A stretch of 6,113 nucleotides of DNA from contig JAFKFE010000388.1 of assembly GCA_017308345.1 (NCBI GenBank), positions 1 through 6,113 on the forward strand. Direction: 5' to 3'. Every line of letters begins with the position of its first letter. Position 1 is the first letter of the stretch. Source of the DNA: Alphaproteobacteria bacterium. GTDB lineage: Bacteria; Pseudomonadota; Alphaproteobacteria; Rhizobiales; Rhizobiaceae. Made by a program: the position numbers and the translations under genes. The notes under the pieces are model-generated. The model was given only the letters and a program-made list of their open reading frames with translations, had not been told where the DNA came from and made no database searches. Positions 1-6,113 of this stretch are shown here, in pieces.

Positions 1-512
1 CCCTGCCGGTCTGGGTGCGCGGCGAGATCCGCACAGGCTACACCTGCAACGTGTTGCTGAGGATGACCGATGCGAGCCTGCGCGGCCGTCGCTTCAGCCT
101 GGCGCGCGGCCAGACCGGCGGCGAGGACACCGAGTTCTTCGATGCCATGGTCAAGGCCGGTGGCCGCATCGCCTTTGCGCCGCAAGCCTTTGTCGACGAG
201 GTCGTGCCGCGCGCCAGGGCGGCGTTCGACTGGCTGCGCCGCCGTCGCTTCCGCTTCGGCCAGACGCATGGTCACCTGATCGGCCGCGGCACCGGCGGCA
301 TGCGTCGCGCCGGCCAGGTCGGGCTGGCTTCGGCCAAGGCCGCCTATTGCTTCGGCATGGCGGTTCTGACCGCGATCAGTCCGGTGCGGCGGAACCGCAG
401 CGTGCTGCGCGGCATTATGCATGTCGGTGTCGTCTCCGGTTTGGTCGGCGTCCGCGAAATCCGCCAGTACGGCCTCACTTCGCCAGAGCAAGGGAACAAG
501 CGTGCAGCCTGA
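1..512 (+). CDS. exoM: ExoM-type succinoglycan glycosyltransferase, C-terminal part (5' end outside window)
   Basis: This is the C-terminal 169 residues of a family 2 glycosyltransferase; the frame is open from base 3 to a TGA at 510-512, so the start lies left of the window. The visible part has the acidic motif TGGEDTEFF (visible residues 38-46), where the Glu-Asp pair is typical of the GT2 acceptor/catalytic-base region. A basic stretch follows (DWLRRRRFRFGQTHG, about 76-90), which resembles ExoM proteins, and then a hydrophobic segment near residues 105-125 that may touch the membrane. In S. meliloti ExoM adds a beta-1,4-linked glucose to the lipid-linked succinoglycan repeat unit at the cytoplasmic side of the inner membrane. 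The ExoM name rests on remembered resemblance and on the exoM-O-N-P gene order. GT2 membership is firm; the exact linkage made is inferred. Its last codons overlap the next gene. Confidence 0.8.
   Translation, partial: LPVWVRGEIRTGYTCNVLLRMTDASLRGRRFSLARGQTGGEDTEFFDAMVKAGGRIAFAPQAFVDEVVPRARAAFDWLRRRRFRFGQTHGHLIGRGTGGMRRAGQVGLASAKAAYCFGMAVLTAISPVRRNRSVLRGIMHVGVVSGLVGVREIRQYGLTSPEQGNKRAA
490..495 (+). promoter_or_regulatory. Ribosome binding site deciding the GTG start of exoO
   Basis: AAGGGA lies six bases before the GTG at 502, inside the end of exoM. It supports the GTG over the upstream in-frame ATG at 421. That ATG would add 27 residues with no glycosyltransferase character ahead of the conserved first strand (DVSFVIAAYN) and would create a 92-base overlap. 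Confidence 0.6.
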
Positions 513-1452
513 CGTCAGCTTCGTCATCGCCGCCTACAACGCGCAGGCCACTCTCGACCGCGCCATCGCCGGCGTGATCGCGCAACGCGGCGTGACCGTC
601 GAAATCATCGTCGTCGACGACCGGTCGCGCGACGGCACCCTGGACGTGGCGCGCGCCTATCCGGAAGACATCGTCAAGGTGGTGGCGCTGCCCGCGAACC
701 GCGGCCCTGGTGGCGCCAGGAACGCCGGGCTCGATCTCGCGCGCGGCCGCTGGGTGGCGGTGCTGGATTCCGACGACGCCGTGCATCCGGGCCGTATGGC
801 GGCGATGATCGCGCGGGCGGAAGCGGCCGGCGCCGAGATCGCCGTCGACAATGTCCAGGTCGTGCGCGAGGACGGCACGCCCGACGACACGATGTTCCCG
901 GCCGGCTATCTCGAAGCTTTGCGCGAAATCTCTTTGGCCGACTACATCGCCGGCAATCTGGTCTTCGAATCGCGCTTCAATCTCGGCTATCTCAAGCCGA
1001 TCTTCCTGCGGCGGTTCCTCGACGAGAACCGGCTGCGCTATGACGAGAAGCTGCGCATCGGCGAGGACTACATCCTCTTGGCCAGCGCGCTCGCCAGCGG
1101 TGGCCGCTGCGCGGTGGAGCCGACCGTCGGCTATGTCTACCACATCCGCTCCGGCTCGATCTCGCGCGTGCTCGAATTGCACCACGTCGAGGCGATGGCC
1201 AGGGCCGACGCCGCGTTCGCGGCGGCATATCCCATGGACAGCGGAGCCCAGGCGGCCTTCGCGAGGCGCGGCCGCAGCCTGCGCAAGGCGGCTTCGTTCC
1301 TGTCCCTGGTTCAGCACATCAAGGCGCGTGCGCCGCTCAAGGCGATAGGCACGGCGCTCAGGGATCCGGCCGCGGTCCGGCATATGTCGATGCCGATCGC
1401 GGTCCGGTTGAGAAGGGTTGCGGCGCAGTTTGCCGTGGGGACGGGGAGATGA
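502..1452 (+). CDS. exoO: ExoO-type succinoglycan glycosyltransferase (GT2)
   Basis: A 316-residue GT-A fold family 2 glycosyltransferase. The N-terminus begins with the nucleotide-binding strand FVIAAYNA (7-14), followed by VVDDRS (37-42). RGPGGARNAGLD (67-78) comes next, then the metal/UDP-binding acidic cluster DSDD (89-92), and the GEDY motif (187-190) that normally carries the catalytic base. No clear membrane segment is seen, so a peripheral inner-membrane enzyme is likely. ExoO of S. meliloti adds the first side-chain glucose, beta-1,6, to the lipid-linked repeat unit; I assign that role here from sequence resemblance and gene order. The GTG start has a good ribosome binding site, and the 11-base overlap with the upstream exoM suggests translational coupling. 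ExoO homologues are somewhat longer, about 340-350 residues as I recall, so a few terminal residues may differ. Another GT2 with a different linkage is the main alternative. Confidence 0.83.
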   Translation: MQPDVSFVIAAYNAQATLDRAIAGVIAQRGVTVEIIVVDDRSRDGTLDVARAYPEDIVKVVALPANRGPGGARNAGLDLARGRWVAVLDSDDAVHPGRMAAMIARAEAAGAEIAVDNVQVVREDGTPDDTMFPAGYLEALREISLADYIAGNLVFESRFNLGYLKPIFLRRFLDENRLRYDEKLRIGEDYILLASALASGGRCAVEPTVGYVYHIRSGSISRVLELHHVEAMARADAAFAAAYPMDSGAQAAFARRGRSLRKAASFLSLVQHIKARAPLKAIGTALRDPAAVRHMSMPIAVRLRRVAAQFAVGTGR

Positions 1453-1502
1453 AGCATGCGGGCGATTTGCATAGCCAGCGATAGGTAGAAGTCGTTTCTC
1501 TC

Positions 1503-1509
1503 AGAAGGA
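1503..1509 (+). promoter_or_regulatory. Ribosome binding site of exoN
   Basis: AGAAGGA, seven bases before the ATG at 1517, is a strong Shine-Dalgarno match and fixes the exoN start. The 64-base gap after exoO holds no convincing terminator, so exoN is probably read from the same transcript. Confidence 0.65.
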
Positions 1510-1516
1510 ATATCAG

Positions 1517-2413
1517 ATGCAGAAAGTCAGGAAGGCAGTCATCCCGGTGGCGGGACTCGGAACGCGGTTCCTGCCGGCGACCAAGTCGATGCCGAAGGAA
1601 ATGCTGCCCGTCGTCGACAAGCCTGTCGTGCAATATGCCGTCGACGAGGCGTTCGAGGCCGGCATCGAGCACATCGTCTTCGTCACCGGCCGCAACAAGG
1701 CGGTCATCGAGGACTATTTCGACCTGCATCCCGAACTGATCGGCACGCTGGAGCAGACCGGCAAGAAGGCGCAGCTCGAATCGCTGGAAAACCTGCTGCC
1801 CGTCGCCGGCGCCACCTCCTTCATCCGCCAGCAGTCGCCGCAGGGCCTCGGCCACGCCGTATGGTGCGCGCGCGACGTGATCGGCAACGAGCCCTTCGCG
1901 CTGCTGCTTCCCGACATGGTGTCCTTCGGGGCGCGCGGCTGCCTTGCCGAGACGGTCGATCTCTATCAGCGGACCGGCGGCAACGTCATCGCCGTCGAGC
2001 GCTGCGACCCGGCCGAAACCAGCAAATACGGCATTGTCGGCCGCGGCGACGAGGTCGGCTCCGGCTTCAAGGTCACGGGGATGGTCGAAAAGCCCGCGCC
2101 CGCCAACGCGCCTTCGAATTTCTATATCAACGGCCGCTATGTGCTGCAGCCGGAGATCTTCGCCCTGCTCGGCAACCAGCAGCGCGGCGCCGGCAACGAA
2201 ATCCAGCTCACCGACGCCATGGTGCGCCTGGCTCAGAGCCAGCCCTTCTACGCCCAGCCTTTCGCTGGCCGCATGTTTGATTGCGGCTCCAAGGAAGGCT
2301 TCATCGAGGCCACCATTGCCTTTGCCCTGGCGCGCGACGACATGAAAGGCCCTGTCTTCGAGATGCTGCAGCAATTTGTCCGGTCGCATGAGCGCCGGGA
2401 AGTAGCCGCATAA
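1517..2413 (+). CDS. exoN: UTP-glucose-1-phosphate uridylyltransferase (ExoN/GalU type)
   Basis: A 298-residue cytoplasmic enzyme that makes UDP-glucose and pyrophosphate from UTP and glucose-1-phosphate, supplying the glucose donor for the neighbouring transferases. The N-terminal nucleotide-binding signature is complete: [19 protein letters not shown] (13-31), then DKP (34-36). Other family features are [15 protein letters not shown] (106-120), the metal-site segment LLPDM (130-134, Asp133), the sugar-phosphate segment MVEKP (189-193, Lys192), [11 protein letters not shown] (205-215) and GNEIQLTDA (226-234). Length is normal for bacterial GalU. The start is an ATG with a strong ribosome binding site. 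Its place between exoO and exoP matches exoN of S. meliloti, so it is probably a pathway-dedicated copy; a separate housekeeping galU elsewhere in the genome is possible but cannot be seen here. The function is very secure; the exoN name depends on context. Confidence 0.93.
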   Translation: MQKVRKAVIPVAGLGTRFLPATKSMPKEMLPVVDKPVVQYAVDEAFEAGIEHIVFVTGRNKAVIEDYFDLHPELIGTLEQTGKKAQLESLENLLPVAGATSFIRQQSPQGLGHAVWCARDVIGNEPFALLLPDMVSFGARGCLAETVDLYQRTGGNVIAVERCDPAETSKYGIVGRGDEVGSGFKVTGMVEKPAPANAPSNFYINGRYVLQPEIFALLGNQQRGAGNEIQLTDAMVRLAQSQPFYAQPFAGRMFDCGSKEGFIEATIAFALARDDMKGPVFEMLQQFVRSHERREVAA

Positions 2414-2439
2414 TGCCCATCTTTCGGGTGCATATGCGG
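2406..2439 (+). terminator. Hairpin overlapping the exoN stop codon; possible attenuator or weak terminator
   Basis: CCGCATA (2406-2412) pairs perfectly with TATGCGG (2433-2439). After a small internal loop, CCC (2416-2418) pairs with GGG (2426-2428), with two possible G-U pairs beside it and a seven-base loop at 2419-2425. The stop codon TAA (2411-2413) lies in the left arm. Only three T residues follow (2440-2442), so it is a weak intrinsic terminator at best. Partial read-through into exoP or protection of the exoN 3' end are both reasonable roles. Confidence 0.4.
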
Positions 2440-2466
2440 TTTCGCGATGGCGCGACAGCCACACAA

Positions 2467-2491
2467 GCGCCCGGGCCTTCCGGCCCGGCGC
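2467..2491 (+). repeat. GC-rich inverted repeat in the exoN-exoP gap
   Basis: CCGGGCC (2471-2477) and GGCCCGG (2482-2488) form a seven-base-pair stem with a TTCC loop. Three further pairs, GCG (2467-2469) with CGC (2489-2491), lie beyond one bulged C. The folding potential is strong, but no T-run follows directly, so it is not a classic intrinsic terminator. It could stabilise the exoN mRNA end or be part of the exoP leader. Confidence 0.5.
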
Positions 2492-2497
2492 ATCCTG

Positions 2498-2520
2498 GCA
2501 ACGACGTTGCGCGGTCTTTT
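2498..2520 (+). repeat. Short palindrome followed by a T-rich stretch upstream of exoP
   Basis: GCAACGACGTTGC (2498-2510) is a perfect 13-base palindrome around a central A, which folds with a five-pair stem and three-base loop. Seven bases later comes TCTTTT (2515-2520). The stem is short and the T-run is displaced, so termination is doubtful. A protein-binding half-site arrangement or chance in GC-rich DNA are alternatives. Confidence 0.3.
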
Positions 2521-2580
2521 CTGGTCATGACGCCGATCTACCAAGGCCGATAGCGCCTGCAACCTGGAATTGGACCGAAG

Positions 2581-4962
2581 ATGAACTATGCCAACTTCCC
2601 TCTCGACAAGAGGATACCGTTGCCCAGCGCCGATCCGGAAAAGGGTGAAGACTTCATCGATGTCGAGCGTCTGCTTGGCATGGCCGCCCGGCAGGCCAAG
2701 GTGGTGGCGGTCTGCGCCGTCATCGGCCTGTTCCTGGGCGTGATCTATCTGCAGACCACGCCCAAGCAATACACGTCGATCGCCAGCGTCCTGATCGACG
2801 AGGGCCTGAACAAGGTGGTCGACGACATCTCGGCGGCGTCGCAAACCATGCAGACCGACGCCTCGCTCCTCAGCCAGATCGAGATCCTCTCCTCCGCGCG
2901 CCTGGCGTCGGTGGTGGTCGACAAGCTGAAGCTCGACCAGAACGACGCCTTCATGAACCCGCCGCAATCGGCCCTGGCCAAGGGCATCGGCTTCCTGCGC
3001 GGCGTGGTTGGCTATTTCCGCAGCAGCTCGGCGGATCAGATTCCCGGCATGGAGAATGTCGACGAAGCGACGCGCCAAGCCATGATGAGGACGGCGCGCC
3101 ATGACTATGCGGTGCTGAAGCTGCAGAGCGAGGTGCTGGCGCAGCGCAACGGCCGCAGCTACGTGATATCCATCGGCTACCAGGCGCCCGATCCTGGTCT
3201 GGCCACGGCCATCACCAAGGCCTATGCCGACGCCTATCTGGCCGACCAGCTCAACGCCAGCTTCGACGCCACCGAGCGCGCAGCCGTGTGGTTGCAGGGC
3301 AGGATCTCAGAGCTTCGGCAGAGCTCGCAGGACGCCGCCCTTGCGGTCGAGAAGTTCAGGGCCGAACATGGATTGTCCGCCGACAGCGACGGCCAGCTGA
3401 TGAGCGACAAGCAGCTTTCCGACCTCAACGCCCAGCTGATCGTGGCACAGGCCGATACGGCGCGTGCCAGCGCGCGTTACCAGCAGTACAAGGCGATCGT
3501 CGACAGCGGCTCCGAAAGCGCCTTCAATGACTCGGCGGTCGGCGCCGACCAGCCGAGCAGTTCGGTCATCATCGCGCTCAAGACCCGCTATCTGGCCGTC
3601 GCCAAGCGCCTGCAGGACGTCGAGACCAATTTCGGCAAGGATCACCCGCAGGCGGTAGCGCTTGCCAAGGAAAAGGCGGATGTCTCGGCGCAGATCTTCG
3701 GCCAGTTGAAGCAGCTCACCGAAAGCTATCGCAACGATTTCGAAGTGGCGCAGGCGCGCGAGACGGCGCTGCGCGACAAGATCTCCACCGCCGCCGGCAA
3801 GAGCTCGATCGACAACCAGTCACAGGTGAAGCTGAAGGAGCTCGACCAGCAGGCGCAGGCGCTGACCACGCTCTACCAGACCTTCCTCAGCCGCTATGAG
3901 GAGGCCTCGCAACAGCAGTCCTTCCCGGTCGGCAAGGTCCGCATCATTTCCGACGCGTCGACGCCGCTCGCGGCCTCCAGTCCGCGCACGATGCGCGTGC
4001 TGGCGCTGTCGCTGGTGCTCGGCTTGATGCTTGGCGCGGGCTTCGGGGGGCTCAACGAGTTCAACGAGCGCTTCTTCAGGACGGGCGAGGACGTCCGTGA
4101 CCGCGTCGGCCTGAAATTCCTCGGCTATCTGCCGACGATCGGCGGCGGCAAGACCAAGGACGCCAAGGCCGACGACATGCCGGCCGACGGCAAGGTGGCC
4201 AGCCTCTCCGCGGCCGAGAGGCGGGCGCGCATGCGCGTCAGCATCGACGCCCCGGCGTCGATGTTCGCCGAGACGCTGCGCAACGCCAAGATCGCTTTCG
4301 ACGTCGTGATGGAGGACCGTGGCAGCCGGGTGATCGGCGTCATTTCGGTGCTACCCGGCGAAGGCAAATCGACGGTGGCAGCGAACCTCGCCGGCCTGCT
4401 CGCCGCCAACGGCGCCAGGACCTTGCTGATCGACGGCGACCTGCGCAATCCGGGCCTGAGCCGCAGCCTCGGCATGGAGGCCGAGCAGGGCCTGATGGAG
4501 GCGGTGGTCAACGGCCAGACCTGGCAATCGGTCGGCAAGGTCGACCGCCAGACCAAGCTCGCGATCATTCCGGCCGTGCTGCGCGGCCAGTTCTCGCACA
4601 CCAGCGAGCTTCTGGGCTCGGCCGGCATGCGGCGCTTCATCGAGAACGCCAAGGAGACGTTCGAATACATCATCGTCGACCTGCCGCCGCTCGGGCCCGT
4701 CGTCGACGCCAAGGCCTTCGCGCCGATGGTCGACGGTTTCGTGCTGGTGACCGAATGGGGCCGCACGCCGCGCAACATGGTGCGCTCGATGCTGGAATCG
4801 GAACCCTACATCGCCAACAAGGTCATCGGCGCCGTGCTCAACAAGGTCGATCTTAAGAAGCTCGCGAAATACGGCTCGCTCGGCGGTTCGGAAAGGTTCT
4901 TCGACCGCTACTCGAGCTACTATCTGGAGAAGTCGGAAGCGCGCGCCAAGCAGGCGGCCTGA
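2581..4962 (+). CDS. exoP: ExoP-type polysaccharide co-polymerase / BY-kinase (Wzz domain plus tyrosine kinase)
   Basis: A 793-residue inner-membrane protein that controls polymerisation and chain length of the exopolysaccharide. Domains in order: a cytoplasmic N-terminus; TM1 (about 41-58); a periplasmic Wzz-type region with long coiled-coil-prone helices (about 220-450); the proline-containing approach STPLAASSP (460-468); TM2 (about 472-490); and a cytoplasmic bacterial tyrosine-kinase domain. The kinase has Walker A LPGEGKST (591-598), Walker A' LLIDGDLRNP (615-624) and Walker B YIIVDLPP (696-703). A C-terminal tyrosine cluster (Tyr764, 777, 780, 781) is the likely autophosphorylation site; ExoP of S. 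meliloti is known to be tyrosine-phosphorylated. Length is close to S. meliloti ExoP. The ATG start at 2581 has only a weak ribosome site (GGACC, 2572-2576). The 167-base structured leader suggests expression separate from or attenuated relative to exoN. All catalytic motifs are intact. Confidence 0.93.
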   Translation: MNYANFPLDKRIPLPSADPEKGEDFIDVERLLGMAARQAKVVAVCAVIGLFLGVIYLQTTPKQYTSIASVLIDEGLNKVVDDISAASQTMQTDASLLSQIEILSSARLASVVVDKLKLDQNDAFMNPPQSALAKGIGFLRGVVGYFRSSSADQIPGMENVDEATRQAMMRTARHDYAVLKLQSEVLAQRNGRSYVISIGYQAPDPGLATAITKAYADAYLADQLNASFDATERAAVWLQGRISELRQSSQDAALAVEKFRAEHGLSADSDGQLMSDKQLSDLNAQLIVAQADTARASARYQQYKAIVDSGSESAFNDSAVGADQPSSSVIIALKTRYLAVAKRLQDVETNFGKDHPQAVALAKEKADVSAQIFGQLKQLTESYRNDFEVAQARETALRDKISTAAGKSSIDNQSQVKLKELDQQAQALTTLYQTFLSRYEEASQQQSFPVGKVRIISDASTPLAASSPRTMRVLALSLVLGLMLGAGFGGLNEFNERFFRTGEDVRDRVGLKFLGYLPTIGGGKTKDAKADDMPADGKVASLSAAERRARMRVSIDAPASMFAETLRNAKIAFDVVMEDRGSRVIGVISVLPGEGKSTVAANLAGLLAANGARTLLIDGDLRNPGLSRSLGMEAEQGLMEAVVNGQTWQSVGKVDRQTKLAIIPAVLRGQFSHTSELLGSAGMRRFIENAKETFEYIIVDLPPLGPVVDAKAFAPMVDGFVLVTEWGRTPRNMVRSMLESEPYIANKVIGAVLNKVDLKKLAKYGSLGGSERFFDRYSSYYLEKSEARAKQAA

Positions 4963-4992
4963 TCCGGATTTCCAAGAGGGAACGGAGACATC

Positions 4993-5022
4993 GGCCGACC
5001 CAGCCTGAAACGGCGGGTCGCC
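4993..5022. terminator. Hairpin between convergent exoP and phosphatase genes, likely bidirectional terminator
   Basis: CGACCC (4996-5001) pairs with GGGTCG (5015-5020). This stem is extended outward by GG/CC (4993-4994 with 5021-5022, past a bulged C) and inward by GCC/GGC (5003-5005 with 5012-5014, past a bulged A). The loop is six bases. It lies 30 bases after the exoP stop and directly next to the stop codon of the minus-strand phosphatase. Neither side has a real T-run (CTAATCTT on the plus side), so efficiency is uncertain, but the position between two convergent genes supports a terminator role. Confidence 0.55.
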
Positions 5023-5793
5023 CTAATCTTGTGACGACAGCAGCCGGCCGTATCTGCCGACGATCCTGAGCGCGGTCAGCCGCCCCGTTTGAAAGGCGCC
5101 GGTATCGATGTCGAGCCGGCGCCCGTCAAGCGTCGGAACGTCGACGATCGTGTGCCCGTGCACCACCCAGCGGTCGAGGCGGTGCGCCGCCTCGAAGAAC
5201 TCCTCGCGAATGTTGAGGAGGTCGTTCTCGTCCTGCGCCTCCAGCGCGATGCCGGGCCGGATGCCGGCATGCACGAAAACCCATTGGTCCGAGCAGACCA
5301 TCGCCGGCAGCGTGCGCAGGAAGTCGACATGGCTGGCGGGAATGGCCTCGCGGATGCGAGCATCCGCCTGCTCGCTCGAGCCGTAGAGGCTTATCAGCCG
5401 GTCCGGATCGACGCCGTAGGAGAACAAGGTCTCGCGCCCGCCATAGCCGAGCCAGGTCTCGCGTGAGAGATAGCCATCCAGATAGAGGAGCAGCGCGACT
5501 TCATGGTTCCCCACCAGGCAGACGCGCAGAAAACCTTTCGGCGGCGGCGCCATCAGATGGTCGATCACGCGCCGCGACTGCGGCCCGCGGTCGATATAGT
5601 CGCCCAGCATGATGATGATCTTGCGGCCGCTGAACCGCTGCGCGTCGCGCTGGATCTTTGCTTCCAGCGCGCGCAGCTCGTCGAGGCAGCCATGCACATC
5701 GCCGATCGCGTAGACGACCGTGTCGCGCATATCCATGACGAGGCGCTCGCGTGGCGCGGGTCGAGGGCGTCTCGAACGTTGGAACAGGCTCAC
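5023..5793 (-). CDS. PPP-family metallophosphatase (serine/threonine phosphatase-like)
   Basis: A calcineurin-like phosphoesterase of 256 residues from the chosen start. The PPP-family dinuclear metal motifs are all present and in order: GDVHG (31-35), GDYIDRG (64-70), GNHE (95-98), then HAG (175-177, His175) and HGH (212-214), with DTGAF (230-234) near the end. No signal peptide or membrane segment is seen, so it should be cytoplasmic. Relatives include Ser/Thr protein phosphatases of the PrpA type and ApaH-like dinucleoside tetraphosphate hydrolases; the motifs alone do not separate these, so the substrate is unknown. The frame stays open upstream to a GTG at 5859 (278 residues), with an ATG at 5838 and ATGs at 5736 and 5730. 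I prefer the GTG at 5793 because it gives the basic N-terminus MSLFQRSRRPRP, as I recall for rhizobial relatives; no candidate has a good ribosome binding site. It is convergent with exoP. Confidence 0.85.
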   Translation of the reverse strand: MSLFQRSRRPRPAPRERLVMDMRDTVVYAIGDVHGCLDELRALEAKIQRDAQRFSGRKIIIMLGDYIDRGPQSRRVIDHLMAPPPKGFLRVCLVGNHEVALLLYLDGYLSRETWLGYGGRETLFSYGVDPDRLISLYGSSEQADARIREAIPASHVDFLRTLPAMVCSDQWVFVHAGIRPGIALEAQDENDLLNIREEFFEAAHRLDRWVVHGHTIVDVPTLDGRRLDIDTGAFQTGRLTALRIVGRYGRLLSSQD

Positions 5794-5886
5794 GGATTGA
5801 GGCTCGGATACTCGCACTGCTTTGCGCCTCGATACCATGCCGAATGCAAACAATTCCACACCGGCGCGTGATCGGCAGTCGCGTCC

Positions 5887-6113
5887 TCAGGCCGCCTTCA
5901 ACCGGTAGCGGAACAGCGTGCGGTCGAGGAGCAGCCGGATGCGCGGCTCGGCCTCGGCCGCGACCAGCCAGCTCACCGCGATCATGGCGGCGCCGACAAC
6001 GGGAATAGCGGCTAGATAGGGGACGCCGGCGCGCGCCAGCACGCCCAGCATCGCCGCGCCGACGACGTCATGGATGAGATAGAGCGGATAGGTCATCAGC
6101 CCGATCCGCCGCC
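5887..6113 (-). CDS. Acyltransferase family 3 membrane protein, C-terminal end (5' part outside window)
   Basis: The last 75 residues of a protein entering from the right edge, ending at a TGA (5887-5889 on the minus strand). The segment GLMTYPLYLIHD is characteristic of the C-terminal transmembrane region of acyltransferase-3 (OafA/ExoZ-like) proteins. A second hydrophobic helix (YLAAIPVVGAAMIAVSWLVA) and a basic, charged tail (ending FRYRLKAA) follow, as is normal for the family. Such proteins transfer acetyl or other acyl groups to sugars at the inner membrane, so it may modify the exopolysaccharide made by the adjacent operon; this is inference from context. The ATG at 6096 is not the start: the frame is open to the window edge and the conserved GLM precedes and includes it. 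It is upstream of the phosphatase on the same strand, 93 bases away, so the two may be cotranscribed. Confidence 0.8.
   Translation of the reverse strand, partial: RRIGLMTYPLYLIHDVVGAAMLGVLARAGVPYLAAIPVVGAAMIAVSWLVAAEAEPRIRLLLDRTLFRYRLKAA

Noticed and set aside
421..501. Upstream ATG extension of the exoO frame
   Set aside because: The extra 27 residues lie over exoM, precede the normal N-terminal strand of a GT2, and the GTG at 502 has the better ribosome binding site.
475..1383. Long minus-strand open frame (302 residues) opposite exoO
   Set aside because: It lies wholly across a clear GT2 gene, has no recognisable motif, and its Arg/His/Asp/Ala-rich composition is what antisense reading of GC-rich DNA gives.
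1358..2464. Long minus-strand open frame (368 residues) opposite exoN
   Set aside because: It is the mirror of a strongly conserved uridylyltransferase, with low-complexity composition and no domain signature.
2500..2580. Possible sigma-70 promoter for exoP (TTGCGC at 2507)
   Set aside because: No acceptable -10 element occurs at 16-18 bases spacing, so a promoter cannot be supported from sequence alone.
2248..3102. Minus-strand open frame (284 residues) spanning the exoN-exoP gap
   Set aside because: It crosses the gap without a stop but mostly overlaps exoN and exoP codons in antisense; no motif and no convincing start site. The gap alone is too short to show selection for coding.
4125..4778. 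Minus-strand open frame opposite the ExoP kinase domain
   Set aside because: Shadow frame over the Walker motifs, rich in Ser/Arg/Pro, no family features.
5023..5871. Plus-strand open frames opposite the phosphatase (for example 5089-5466 and 5503-5871)
   Set aside because: They are antisense to a gene with all PPP-family metal motifs and show no motifs of their own.

Overview
The window looks like chromosomal or megaplasmid DNA from a GC-rich alphaproteobacterium of the Rhizobiales. A Mesorhizobium-like genome is the best guess, from base composition, codon use and resemblance to rhizobial Exo proteins. It holds the downstream end of a succinoglycan-type exopolysaccharide operon, followed by two genes on the opposite strand. 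No tRNA, rRNA, CRISPR array, insertion sequence or phage gene was seen.

Layout, plus strand: (1) the C-terminal half of an ExoM-type glycosyltransferase, cut by the left edge; (2) an ExoO-type GT2 glycosyltransferase that overlaps it by 11 bases and starts at a GTG; (3) an ExoN/GalU-type UTP-glucose-1-phosphate uridylyltransferase after a 64-base gap; (4) a 167-base gap with three inverted repeats; (5) an ExoP-type polysaccharide co-polymerase fused to a bacterial tyrosine kinase (BY-kinase). The order exoM-exoO-exoN-exoP matches the known Sinorhizobium meliloti exo operon. Minus strand: (6) a PPP-family metallophosphatase convergent with exoP, separated from it by a hairpin; (7) the C-terminal end of a membrane acyltransferase-3 protein, cut by the right edge.

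The genes fit together as one pathway. ExoN makes UDP-glucose. ExoM and ExoO add glucose to the lipid-linked repeat unit at the cytoplasmic face of the inner membrane. ExoP controls polymerisation and chain length. The acyltransferase may decorate the sugar. The phosphatase is the least expected member and its link to the pathway is unproven.

The core of the window is a well-known system. I found no convincing undescribed system. The points most worth a second look are the structured exoN-exoP gap, the phosphatase beside a tyrosine-kinase gene, and the acyltransferase.
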